Shown here in pieces: positions 1-5,489 of a DNA stretch of 5,489 bases (positions are counted from its first letter, which is position 1; every line of letters begins with the position of its first letter). The position numbers and the translations under genes are program-made. Where the stretch lies: NCBI GenBank assembly GCA_041655255.1, contig JBBAFS010000090.1, forward strand, positions 1-5,489. The letters run 5' to 3'. The notes under the pieces were generated by a model, which did not search any database, was not told where the DNA came from, and worked only from the letters and a program-made list of their open reading frames with translations. The DNA comes from JBBAFS01 sp041655255 (GTDB lineage: Bacteria; Spirochaetota; Spirochaetia; Sphaerochaetales; Sphaerochaetaceae).

Positions 1-39
1 TGGTGAAGTATCGTTTTAGTGAGTTACTTCCTCACCCCT

Positions 40-483
40 TTACATTTGTTCGATAGCCATAATCTTATCGACACGTCGAGAGTGACGTCCTTGTTCAAAG
101 TGAGCATCGATAAAAGCATCGAGCATTGCTATAGGTGACTCCCAGTATTCAATTCTTCCACCAAAGGCGATAAAGTTCACATTATTGTGAGCTACAGCCA
201 TTTGAGAGGCAAAGATATTTTGTGGTAAGGCACAACGGATGCCGTCCACTTTATTGGCACTGATGGAGATTCCTATCCCGGTTCCACACAACACGACGCC
301 AAATTCATATCCACCTTGTAAGAATTCAGTTGTAGCAGCAACCGCCATATCTGGGTAGTCGACTGAGCTATCAGTGGTTACTCCAAGGTGGTTCACTTCA
401 AACCCTCTTTCAATAAGATGCTCTTTAAGTTGGGATGCCAATTCCACCGCACCATGATCGTTTGCCATAACTACTTTTTTCAT
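40..483 (-). CDS. rpiB: Ribose-5-phosphate isomerase B (RpiB/LacAB family)
   Basis: This 147-aa cytosolic enzyme interconverts ribose 5-phosphate and ribulose 5-phosphate in the non-oxidative pentose phosphate pathway. Every residue I associate with the E. coli RpiB active site is present at the same number: D9-H10 near the N terminus, C66-G-T68 in the CGTGIG motif that forms the anion hole and holds the catalytic cysteine, H99-N100, and R133/R137 in the C-terminal GRHSRRV segment that binds phosphate. The length matches the family norm of about 145-150 aa. The frame stays open 20 codons further upstream, but I chose the ATG at 481-483. It begins the conserved MKKVVMANDHG strand and has AAAGGAG eight bases ahead of it. 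The gene is divergent from ppaC and has no close downstream partner in the window. Related LacA/LacB and allose-6-phosphate isomerases share this fold, but the conserved catalytic set and generic context favour RpiB. Confidence 0.95.
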   Translation of the reverse strand: MKKVVMANDHGAVELASQLKEHLIERGFEVNHLGVTTDSSVDYPDMAVAATTEFLQGGYEFGVVLCGTGIGISISANKVDGIRCALPQNIFASQMAVAHNNVNFIAFGGRIEYWESPIAMLDAFIDAHFEQGRHSRRVDKIMAIEQM

Positions 484-491
484 ATCTTGAA

Positions 492-498
492 CTCCTTT
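492..498 (-). promoter_or_regulatory. Ribosome binding site of rpiB
   Basis: On the minus strand the sequence reads AAAGGAG, followed by an 8-base spacer and the ATG at 481-483. This strong Shine-Dalgarno match decides the start. It makes the 20-residue N-terminal extension of the longer open frame untranslated, because the site lies inside that extension. Confidence 0.85.
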
Positions 499-506
499 GG
501 ATTGTA

Positions 507-534
507 TTCTTATCGGAAAAGAGAAAATGGTCAA
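507..534 (-). promoter_or_regulatory. Weak candidate promoter for rpiB
   Basis: On the minus strand a TTGACC hexamer (529-534) matches five of six bases of the vegetative -35 consensus. Seventeen bases downstream lies AAGAAT (507-512 on the plus strand), a 4/6 match to the -10 box. Transcription from here would begin about 15-20 bases ahead of the rpiB ATG, leaving a short leader that still contains the ribosome binding site. The -10 element is poor, so the call is tentative. A better-looking TACAAT lies at 501-506, but it would start transcription inside the ribosome binding site. Confidence 0.3.
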
Positions 535-548
535 TGAAGGCAAAAGGA

Positions 549-554
549 TATACT
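549..554 (+). promoter_or_regulatory. Possible -10 box for ppaC
   Basis: TATACT matches five of six bases of the TATAAT consensus and sits about 64 bases upstream of the ppaC ATG. There is no convincing -35 hexamer at 16-18 bp; TGGTCA (528-533) is a 4/6 match with a short 15-bp spacer. On the opposite strand almost the same bases read TAGTAT, so the element could equally serve the divergent direction. Evidence is limited to the hexamer and its location in the only non-coding gap of the window. Confidence 0.25.
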
Positions 555-602
555 ATTTTCCCAATTGCAGGTTGCGGTATGGGTGCTCATTTAGTAGGAT
601 AA

Positions 603-608
603 GAGGTG
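603..608 (+). promoter_or_regulatory. Ribosome binding site of ppaC
   Basis: GAGGTG is perfectly complementary to the CACCTC core at the 3' end of 16S rRNA and lies 9 bases before the ATG at 618-620. The in-frame GTG at 606-608 falls inside this site, so it is unlikely to be the real initiation codon. This settles the start at 618. Confidence 0.8.
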
Positions 609-617
609 GAGTACAAC

Positions 618-2258
618 ATGGAAAGTATCTACATTACTGGTCATCGAAATCCTGATCTAGATTCGGTAAGTTCTGCATGGTGTTATGCTCGACTGAAAAA
701 TAGTGTCGACTCTCATAACACCTATATTCCCATTCGATTGGGCCCATTAAATGAGACAACAAAAGATTTGTTTCATCGCCTCGATGTTGAGCCACCTGAG
801 TTGGTGAAAGATGTACGACCCAAAGTGTCGGATGTGATGATTACCGATTACAGGTCGCTTCATCCAGATGATCCAGTATATAACTTGATTCGCCTCATTA
901 GTGATCGCCGAGCAAGTGTTGTCCCCTTGTTAGAGGGGAAAACGTATGTTGGATTGTTAAGTTTAGATGAAATTACTGCGTTCTTTTTAAAAGAGAATGC
1001 AGGGCATCGTCCGTTATATCAATTCTTTCCAAGCAACTTCGATTCGGTTGTTGGTGGAGAATTTTTAAAGCGTAATGAGATCAAAAGTTTCAGTGCACAT
1101 ATCATGACAGGTGCTATGGAGTACGATATTTTTTGTGGTGCATTAGAAAAGCTCACTCCCTCTTTGCCGGTATTAGTAGTAGGAAATAGGAGAAAGCATA
1201 TTGAATATGCTGTTAAGAAGCAATTTCCTGCAATCATTCTTACAGGAGTAGAGCCTGATGAAGTCATCGATGTCGATTTCTCTTCATATGATGGTATTGT
1301 TTATAAATCATTTCATGATACAGCTGAAACCATTCGTCTGTTACGGATGAGTTTGCCTGTGAGGCATCTACTTTCCAATCAACCACCTTTGGTCTATGTT
1401 GATGATCTCTTTGAAGAGGCAAAGAAAAAGCTCAGTGATAGTGAGTATCGTGGATTGCCAGTGTTTGATGATGCTTCACTGTTTGTAGGCTTTGTCACCC
1501 GTCGATGTTTCTTAGAAAAACCAAGACGCCAAGTAATTATGGTCGATCATAATGAACTTGATCAAAGTGTTGAGGGGTTAGAGGAGGCCGATATCGTTGA
1601 GATTATTGACCATCACCGACTCGATGCTGAAAAGACTCAGCGCCCTATTTTTATTGCCAGTGAACCTGTTGGTAGTACGTGTACGATTGTGTATCACCAA
1701 TACTTACGGTGGGGAGTAGCGATTGACCCTCTCACTGCTCAAATGCTCGTTGCTGGTATTATTGCCGATACTGTGATGCTCAAAAGTCCTACAACGACCA
1801 ATTTAGATGTGTTAGCAGTAAATACGCTTGCAAAGATCGCCTCCATTACTGATATCAAACTCTTTGGGGAACAACTCTTTGCCGTGGCATCAACACTTTC
1901 GGAGAAGAATGCAGAGCGAATCATTGAAGGTGATTTTAAAGTCTACACCGAATTAGGTCTCCGCTTTGGTATTGGGCAAGTAGAGGTCACAACCTTAGAG
2001 CAAGTTGATGAAGTGAAAGAGGAGTATTTAAATCAACTTGAGGCAATTAAACTTCGCCAAGGACTCTCTTGGGCGATGTTGTTAGTCACCGATGTGATTA
2101 AAGAGGAGTCTATTTTGATGACGACTCGGGCTCCACGATACGAAAAAGCTCTTATCTATCCCGCCTACACCGAAGGTGCTTATCTGCTCAAAGGGGTGTT
2201 GTCACGTAAAAAGCAGTTACTACCCGAGATATTAAGAGTATTGGAAGAGGCTTTATAA
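618..2258 (+). CDS. ppaC: Mn-dependent inorganic pyrophosphatase with CBS-DRTGG-CBS regulatory insert (family II)
   Basis: This 546-aa cytosolic DHH-superfamily enzyme hydrolyses pyrophosphate to phosphate and pulls biosynthetic reactions forward. Starting at ATG 618, the N-terminal motif GHRNPDLDS puts H9, D13 and D15 at the numbers used for the Bacillus subtilis enzyme. The catalytic domain is then interrupted by a CBS repeat (about 66-126), a DRTGG-type domain (about 155-245, with the variant ILTGVEP) and a second CBS repeat (about 247-300). It resumes with VDHNE (D310-H311), IIDHH (D331, H332, H333) and GIIADT (D384). The DHHA2 substrate-binding domain follows, with SRKKQ at 529-533. All metal ligands and the R530-K531 pair are intact. 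Family knowledge: CBS-PPases are inhibited by AMP/ADP, and those with a DRTGG domain are activated by diadenosine polyphosphates such as Ap4A. The length matches the Clostridium perfringens enzyme (about 549 aa). The gene converges on rel with one base between the stops. Confidence 0.95.
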   Translation: MESIYITGHRNPDLDSVSSAWCYARLKNSVDSHNTYIPIRLGPLNETTKDLFHRLDVEPPELVKDVRPKVSDVMITDYRSLHPDDPVYNLIRLISDRRASVVPLLEGKTYVGLLSLDEITAFFLKENAGHRPLYQFFPSNFDSVVGGEFLKRNEIKSFSAHIMTGAMEYDIFCGALEKLTPSLPVLVVGNRRKHIEYAVKKQFPAIILTGVEPDEVIDVDFSSYDGIVYKSFHDTAETIRLLRMSLPVRHLLSNQPPLVYVDDLFEEAKKKLSDSEYRGLPVFDDASLFVGFVTRRCFLEKPRRQVIMVDHNELDQSVEGLEEADIVEIIDHHRLDAEKTQRPIFIASEPVGSTCTIVYHQYLRWGVAIDPLTAQMLVAGIIADTVMLKSPTTTNLDVLAVNTLAKIASITDIKLFGEQLFAVASTLSEKNAERIIEGDFKVYTELGLRFGIGQVEVTTLEQVDEVKEEYLNQLEAIKLRQGLSWAMLLVTDVIKEESILMTTRAPRYEKALIYPAYTEGAYLLKGVLSRKKQLLPEILRVLEEAL

Positions 2259-2268
2259 GTTATAAAGC
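2250..2268. repeat. 19-bp palindrome spanning the convergent stop codons of ppaC and rel
   Basis: GCTTTATAA (2250-2258) is followed by a single G (2259) and its exact reverse complement TTATAAAGC (2260-2268). Each arm encodes the last two residues and the stop (Ala-Leu-TAA) of one gene, so both proteins end in Ala-Leu. As RNA it could fold into a stem of about 8 bp on either transcript, but it is AT-rich and neither side is followed by a U-run. It is therefore not a canonical intrinsic terminator. It may be a weak bidirectional 3'-end structure or a coincidence of shared codons. Confidence 0.7.
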
Positions 2269-4281
2269 GTTAATTGAGATAATCGAAGGAATCGCTTTGA
2301 TCGATTTAACGACCTTTTTAAAGTCGTCTTCGTTTTCGACTTCCATGGTAAAACTTCCATTGAGTCGTTCAAACTCTCCATCATCTAATCGACCCTCAAT
2401 GAGGTGCCCTTTGTATTTACGAATGGCACCCTCTATTTCTGCAAAGAGATCTTGAGTGAGGCGACTGACGACTCTGAAGCGGCGTGTGAGGCGTGGAGAG
2501 GCGTTCTCCCACTCAACTTCGATGCTCCGTTCCTCAATTTCAGTCATGTTCTTTAAGTTGTGACAATCTTGACGGTGGACGATAATTCCCCTTCCTCGAG
2601 AAATATAGCCAATGATTTTATCTCCACGTCGTGGATTACAACACTGGGCTAAACTAATCATCATGTTTTTCTCATCACCAACGGTGAAGGTGAGTCGACT
2701 CTCATCGACAACTGATCGAACAATATCTTCTTCAGTTAACGGGGGAGTGCTTTCAACAGGAGGGGTGGCAGGGGGAAGTTTCTTTTTAGCGATAATATTT
2801 TTATCGATAATAAGAGAGTCATCATTTTTATTGAGCCATGAACGGATTTTTCTTCGAGCGTTGGTTGTTTGAGCTAAACGGAGCCAATTAATATTGGGAT
2901 GAGCATTGGGGCTCGTGAGAATTTCAATGACTTGCGTGTTTTTCAATGGCTGACTTAATGAGATAATAGAGCCATCTGCTTTAGCTCCAGTGGTATGATT
3001 TCCCACCTCAGTGTGAATGTGGTAGGCAAAGTCTAATGCTGTAGCATTTGTCGGAAGTTCAACAATGTGTCCTTGTGGTGTGAAGACATAAATGGTGTCT
3101 TTTAATAACTCCCCTTTGATGTCATCTAAAAAGCTCTCAGATTGTTCGATTTCGGTACTCCATGTTTTGAGTTTATGGAGTATACGCGAAAATTGTTCAC
3201 TCTCTCTCTCTTTCCAAGAGACGTCCGAGCCACCACCGGTATCGACTTTGTATGCCCAGTGGGCAGCAACACCGTATTCGGCTGTTGCATGCATCTCTTT
3301 GGTTCTGATTTGAATCTCTAAGAGTTTCCCATCAAGGGCCATCACTGTGGTGTGAAGACTTTGATAGTTGTTAGCCTTTGGCATGGCGATGTAATCTTTA
3401 AATCTCCCTTCAATAGGGGGCCACAGTTTATGCACTAAGCCTAATAGGGTATAACACTCATTGACGGTATCACAAATAATACGAACTCCAAGGATATCAC
3501 CAATCTCTTCAAGTTCTTTTTTCCGCTTTTTCATTTTGATGTAGACACCATAGGTGTGTTTCGTTCTCGATTGAACTTCTACATTTGCTAAGCCTTGCTC
3601 TCCACATGTTCGGTACAGAATTTTTTCAATCCGCCCAAGGTAGGCAGTACGTTCACTTTTTCGTGATAACAGATACTCTTCAATGTAGTGAAATGTATCG
3701 GGTCTGAGAATTTTAAGAGCTTGGTCTTCTAATTCACCTTTAAGCCAACTCATCCCTAATCGATCTGCTAATGGGGCGTAGATGTCTAAACATTCACTGG
3801 CAATCTCTTTGGCTCTCACCGTTGTAAGGTGTTGAAGAGTACGCATATTATGAAGTTTATCGGCAAGTTTAATAATGATGACTCGGATATCTTCAGCCAT
3901 AGCAAAGAACATTTTACGAATCGTCTCAGCTTCTTGTTGGCTCTTGTTTTTTGCCCTTAAAGCACTGATTTTAGTTTCACCTTCAACTAAATCGGCAATG
4001 GTTTGACCAAACTTCTCTATCAACTCATCAAAGGTAACTGCAGTATCTTCTAATGTATCGTGAAGTAAACCGGCAATGACAGTATCGACATCCATCCGTA
4101 TCGACATCAGAATTTCAGCTACTGCATAGGGGTGGATAATGTATGGTTCCCCACTTTGGCGTTTTTGTTCTCCATGGGCTATGGCGGCAAAGATCGCAGC
4201 TTCACGAATACGCTGCTGCTCTTCTTTAGTGTAGCGAAATGCTTTTTGGAGAAATCTATTGGTTAACTCTTCATACATCAT
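2260..4281 (-). CDS. rel: Bifunctional (p)ppGpp synthetase/hydrolase (Rel, RelA/SpoT homologue)
   Basis: This long RSH enzyme (673 aa) makes (p)ppGpp from ATP and GDP/GTP during starvation and also degrades it. The N-terminal HD hydrolase (about 25-180) keeps R41, H50, H74-D75, E78-D79, D141 and N145, so hydrolysis should be active. The synthetase domain (about 220-345) has D262 and E322, plus the RFKD motif (293-296), the RXKD signature of bifunctional enzymes rather than the EXDD of synthetase-only RelA. A TGS domain follows (about 395-456), then a shortened helical region with a proline-rich linker (about 499-517). Next come a zinc-finger-like domain with C547, C548, H569 and C573, and an ACT domain (about 599-671). 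The protein is shorter than the usual 730-750 aa. The start is ATG 4279-4281, which forms an ATGA overlap with the prmC stop and has AGGG 8 bases upstream. An in-frame ATG at 4285-4287 would add two residues but lies too close to that site. It is third in the prfA-prmC-rel operon. Confidence 0.96.
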   Translation of the reverse strand: MMYEELTNRFLQKAFRYTKEEQQRIREAAIFAAIAHGEQKRQSGEPYIIHPYAVAEILMSIRMDVDTVIAGLLHDTLEDTAVTFDELIEKFGQTIADLVEGETKISALRAKNKSQQEAETIRKMFFAMAEDIRVIIIKLADKLHNMRTLQHLTTVRAKEIASECLDIYAPLADRLGMSWLKGELEDQALKILRPDTFHYIEEYLLSRKSERTAYLGRIEKILYRTCGEQGLANVEVQSRTKHTYGVYIKMKKRKKELEEIGDILGVRIICDTVNECYTLLGLVHKLWPPIEGRFKDYIAMPKANNYQSLHTTVMALDGKLLEIQIRTKEMHATAEYGVAAHWAYKVDTGGGSDVSWKERESEQFSRILHKLKTWSTEIEQSESFLDDIKGELLKDTIYVFTPQGHIVELPTNATALDFAYHIHTEVGNHTTGAKADGSIISLSQPLKNTQVIEILTSPNAHPNINWLRLAQTTNARRKIRSWLNKNDDSLIIDKNIIAKKKLPPATPPVESTPPLTEEDIVRSVVDESRLTFTVGDEKNMMISLAQCCNPRRGDKIIGYISRGRGIIVHRQDCHNLKNMTEIEERSIEVEWENASPRLTRRFRVVSRLTQDLFAEIEGAIRKYKGHLIEGRLDDGEFERLNGSFTMEVENEDDFKKVVKSIKAIPSIISINAL

Positions 4282-5123
4282 ATCCATTTCCCTGCAACTA
4301 TTCTCTCTTTGTGCCCTAAATCCTTTTGAGACTCAACCTGCTTAAAACCTCGTTTCTCAAATAGTGTTTTTACGTCGTCTATTTGACGATAATCACATTC
4401 AACAATGAGATGCCCTCCCTCTTTTAGGTGGAAGGGGCTTTGATCAATGATCGTTCTGATGAGATCTAACCCATCTTCCCCTCCGCCAAAAAGTGCAAGG
4501 TGTGGTTCTTTTTGCACCTCAGCACTACTATCGGCAATCCACTTTTGTGTTAAGTAAGGTGGATTGCTTATTATTAAATGGAAAGCACGCTTTTGCAATG
4601 CCTCAAACAACGAGCTTTGAACGGTTTTGACCTCTTTATCTAAGATAATACGAGAATTCTGAGAGGCAACCGCTAATGCTTCAAAAGAAATGTCACTTAA
4701 TGTGAGATCAACTAGAGGTCTAAGAGCGGCAATACTGATACCCAAGATACCACTACCGGTACCTAAATCTAACACTTTGTAGGGGTAGTTTTCATCTAAG
4801 AGAGATAAAGCGTAATCGACAGCGATTTCACTATCTCCACGGGGGATGAGAGTTTTTTCATTTACGATAAACGTGTGGTTGTAAAAATCTTTGTGTTTTA
4901 AGAGATGAGCCAAAGGGGTGTGTTGCTCTCTTTGAGTAATGAGTTTTTCATACTCAGTGATTTCTTTCTCTGAGAGATGCTCTTCGTAGTTGATATAAAT
5001 TTTCTCTTTTGTGAGCGAGGTAGTGTGCATGAGAAGTAATAGTGCATCTAAAGAGGGAGTGTCGCCAACGAGTGAAGTGCTGAGGCGAGTTGTTGCCTCT
5101 CTTAGGGCCTCTTTTATCTTCAT
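4278..5123 (-). CDS. prmC: Peptide chain release factor N5-glutamine methyltransferase (PrmC/HemK)
   Basis: This 281-aa cytosolic SAM-dependent methyltransferase methylates the glutamine of the GGQ motif in class I release factors RF1 and RF2, which raises their termination activity. The helical N-terminal substrate-binding domain covers about residues 1-75. It is followed by the family block ending in LIPRGDSE (92-99; the usual form is LIPRPDTE). The SAM-binding motif VLDLGTGSGILGISIA lies at 117-132, and the catalytic NPPY, which holds the glutamine side chain, at 187-190. The family signatures EPHLALFGGGEDGLD (206-220) and DLGHKERIV (268-276) follow. The length matches the family (about 280 aa). 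The start is ATG 5121-5123, with AGGAG (5132-5136) 8 bases upstream. It overlaps the prfA stop by ATGA and the rel start in the same way. Linkage to prfA, its substrate gene, supports PrmC over other NPPY methyltransferases such as PrmB. Confidence 0.96.
   Translation of the reverse strand: MKIKEALREATTRLSTSLVGDTPSLDALLLLMHTTSLTKEKIYINYEEHLSEKEITEYEKLITQREQHTPLAHLLKHKDFYNHTFIVNEKTLIPRGDSEIAVDYALSLLDENYPYKVLDLGTGSGILGISIAALRPLVDLTLSDISFEALAVASQNSRIILDKEVKTVQSSLFEALQKRAFHLIISNPPYLTQKWIADSSAEVQKEPHLALFGGGEDGLDLIRTIIDQSPFHLKEGGHLIVECDYRQIDDVKTLFEKRGFKQVESQKDLGHKERIVAGKWI
4290..4293 (-). promoter_or_regulatory. Weak ribosome binding site of rel inside prmC
   Basis: The minus strand reads AGGG, then 8 bases, then the ATG at 4279-4281. 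The alternative ATG at 4285-4287 would be only 2 bases away, too near for normal initiation; a third ATG at 4276-4278 is 11 bases away. The site is short, so translation of rel probably leans on coupling to termination of prmC at the overlapping ATGA. Confidence 0.5.
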
Positions 5124-5489
5124 TTTTGAAGCTCCTGAAGGGCCTCCTCTCCTGCAGCAAGTTTTAACTCTTCAATAACTTCTTCTAATTCGCCACCTAA
5201 AATAAGTTCTAATTTATACAAAGTCAGATTAAGTCGGTGATCGGTAAGTCTATTTTGAGGGAAGTTGTATGTTCTAATACGCTCAGAGCGATCCCCTGTT
5301 CCTACTTGGCTTTTACGGTTATCTGCCCGCTCTTGTTGTAACTTCTCTTGTTCCATCTCATATAAGCGAGAGCGAAGCACTCGTAAGGCTTTTTGTTTAT
5401 TCTTAATTTGAGATTTCTCATCTTGACAGGTAACTACCAAGTTCGTGGGTAAGTGGGTAATACGAACAGCACTGTCAGTGGTGTTTACC
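5120..5489 (-). CDS. prfA: Peptide chain release factor 1, C-terminal part (cut by window edge)
   Basis: This is the last 122 residues of RF1, the class I factor that reads UAA and UAG and triggers peptide release on the ribosome. The visible part begins at VNTTDSAVRITHLPTN, immediately after where the GGQ motif should lie. It continues through VVTCQDEKSQIKNKQKAL and then the RF1 block RIRTYNFPQNRLTDHR, and ends with an acidic helical tail. RF2 has a different sequence in these segments, so the assignment is firm. About 123 residues after GGQ is close to the E. coli value, so the C terminus is complete. The 5' two thirds, including the codon-recognition domain and GGQ itself, lie beyond the right edge. 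A TTG at 5438-5440 is an internal leucine and not a start. The stop codon overlaps the prmC start as ATGA. The gene is probably the first in the operon seen here. Confidence 0.95.
   Translation of the reverse strand, partial: VNTTDSAVRITHLPTNLVVTCQDEKSQIKNKQKALRVLRSRLYEMEQEKLQQERADNRKSQVGTGDRSERIRTYNFPQNRLTDHRLNLTLYKLELILGGELEEVIEELKLAAGEEALQELQK

Noticed and set aside
2..56. Possible C-terminal end of a plus-strand gene entering from the left (frames ending in TAG at 17-19 or 54-56)
   Set aside because: Only 5 to 17 codons are visible, with no recognisable motif; random open frames of this size are expected.
484..543. N-terminal extension of RpiB (20 residues)
   Set aside because: The rpiB Shine-Dalgarno site lies inside it, and family members begin at the MKK strand. 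The internal ATG reproduces the E. coli active-site numbering exactly.
606..617. GTG start adding four residues to the pyrophosphatase
   Set aside because: The GTG is part of the GAGGTG ribosome binding site. The ATG at 618 has correct spacing and gives H9/D13/D15 numbering.
1019..1267. 82-codon open frame on the minus strand inside ppaC
   Set aside because: It lies wholly within the well-supported ppaC coding region, has no recognisable motifs and looks like an antisense shadow. The same applies to the minus-strand frame at 1739-1924.
2281..2330. Small inverted repeats just after the ppaC stop (AATCGA/TCGATT and ACGAC/GTCGT)
   Set aside because: They are short, AT-rich and inside the coding sequence of the Rel ACT domain, with no U-tract in terminator position relative to a strong stem.
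2612..2872. Plus-strand open frames inside rel (2612-2872 and 3092-3313)
   Set aside because: Both are antisense to conserved Rel domains, have serine/leucine-rich translations typical of shadow frames, and lack family motifs.
2995..3000. TGS domain of Rel has VGNH where E. coli RelA has VGHR, at the tRNA-contacting position
   Set aside because: Asparagine after this glycine also occurs in Gram-positive Rel proteins as I recall them (for example IGNKTIGAK), so it looks like a normal family variant and not a lost function.
4954..5160. 68-codon minus-strand frame overlapping the prmC start and prfA end
   Set aside because: It is out of frame with two strongly supported genes. Its arginine/histidine-rich translation shows no family signature.
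5486..5489. The codon before VNTTDSAV in RF1 ends in G, so the residue after GGQ is not the histidine of E. coli RF1
   Set aside because: Serine and other residues are found here in other bacterial RF1 proteins, and only one base of the codon is visible, so nothing unusual can be claimed.

Overview
This is a compact stretch of bacterial chromosome carrying five housekeeping genes, one of them cut by the right edge. By eye the DNA is moderately AT-rich (roughly 40% GC). There are no RNA genes, mobile elements, CRISPR repeats or signs of recent transfer. The host cannot be fixed from the sequence alone. A single short bifunctional Rel (about 673 aa) and a CBS/DRTGG-type family II pyrophosphatase point away from enterobacteria. 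They would fit an anaerobic spirochaete or a Clostridia-like lineage; I lean weakly to a spirochaete because spirochaetal Rel proteins are also short. That is inference, not proof.

Layout. Positions 1-39 hold only the 3' flank of rpiB, with a small imperfect inverted repeat. rpiB (40-483, minus) encodes ribose-5-phosphate isomerase B. A 134-nt divergent spacer (484-617) separates it from ppaC (618-2258, plus), a Mn-dependent family II inorganic pyrophosphatase with an inserted CBS-DRTGG-CBS regulatory module. ppaC converges on rel (2260-4281, minus), a bifunctional (p)ppGpp synthetase/hydrolase. One base separates the two stop codons, and a near-perfect 19-bp palindrome is centred on it. Upstream of rel on the minus strand are prmC (4278-5123), the release-factor glutamine methyltransferase, and the C-terminal third of prfA (release factor 1, 5120 to the edge).

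The minus-strand block prfA-prmC-rel is a tight operon: both junctions are 4-nt ATGA start/stop overlaps. PrmC modifies the GGQ glutamine of the RF1 made just before it. Rel, the stringent-response enzyme, is tied to the same transcript. On the other strand, ppaC removes pyrophosphate and, by family knowledge, is tuned by adenine nucleotides through its CBS domains. Rel produces AMP when it makes the alarmone and releases PPi when it degrades it, so the convergent neighbours share metabolites. This link is suggestive only.

I see no clearly novel biological system here. The findings concern gene junctions, Rel domain architecture and weak regulatory signals.
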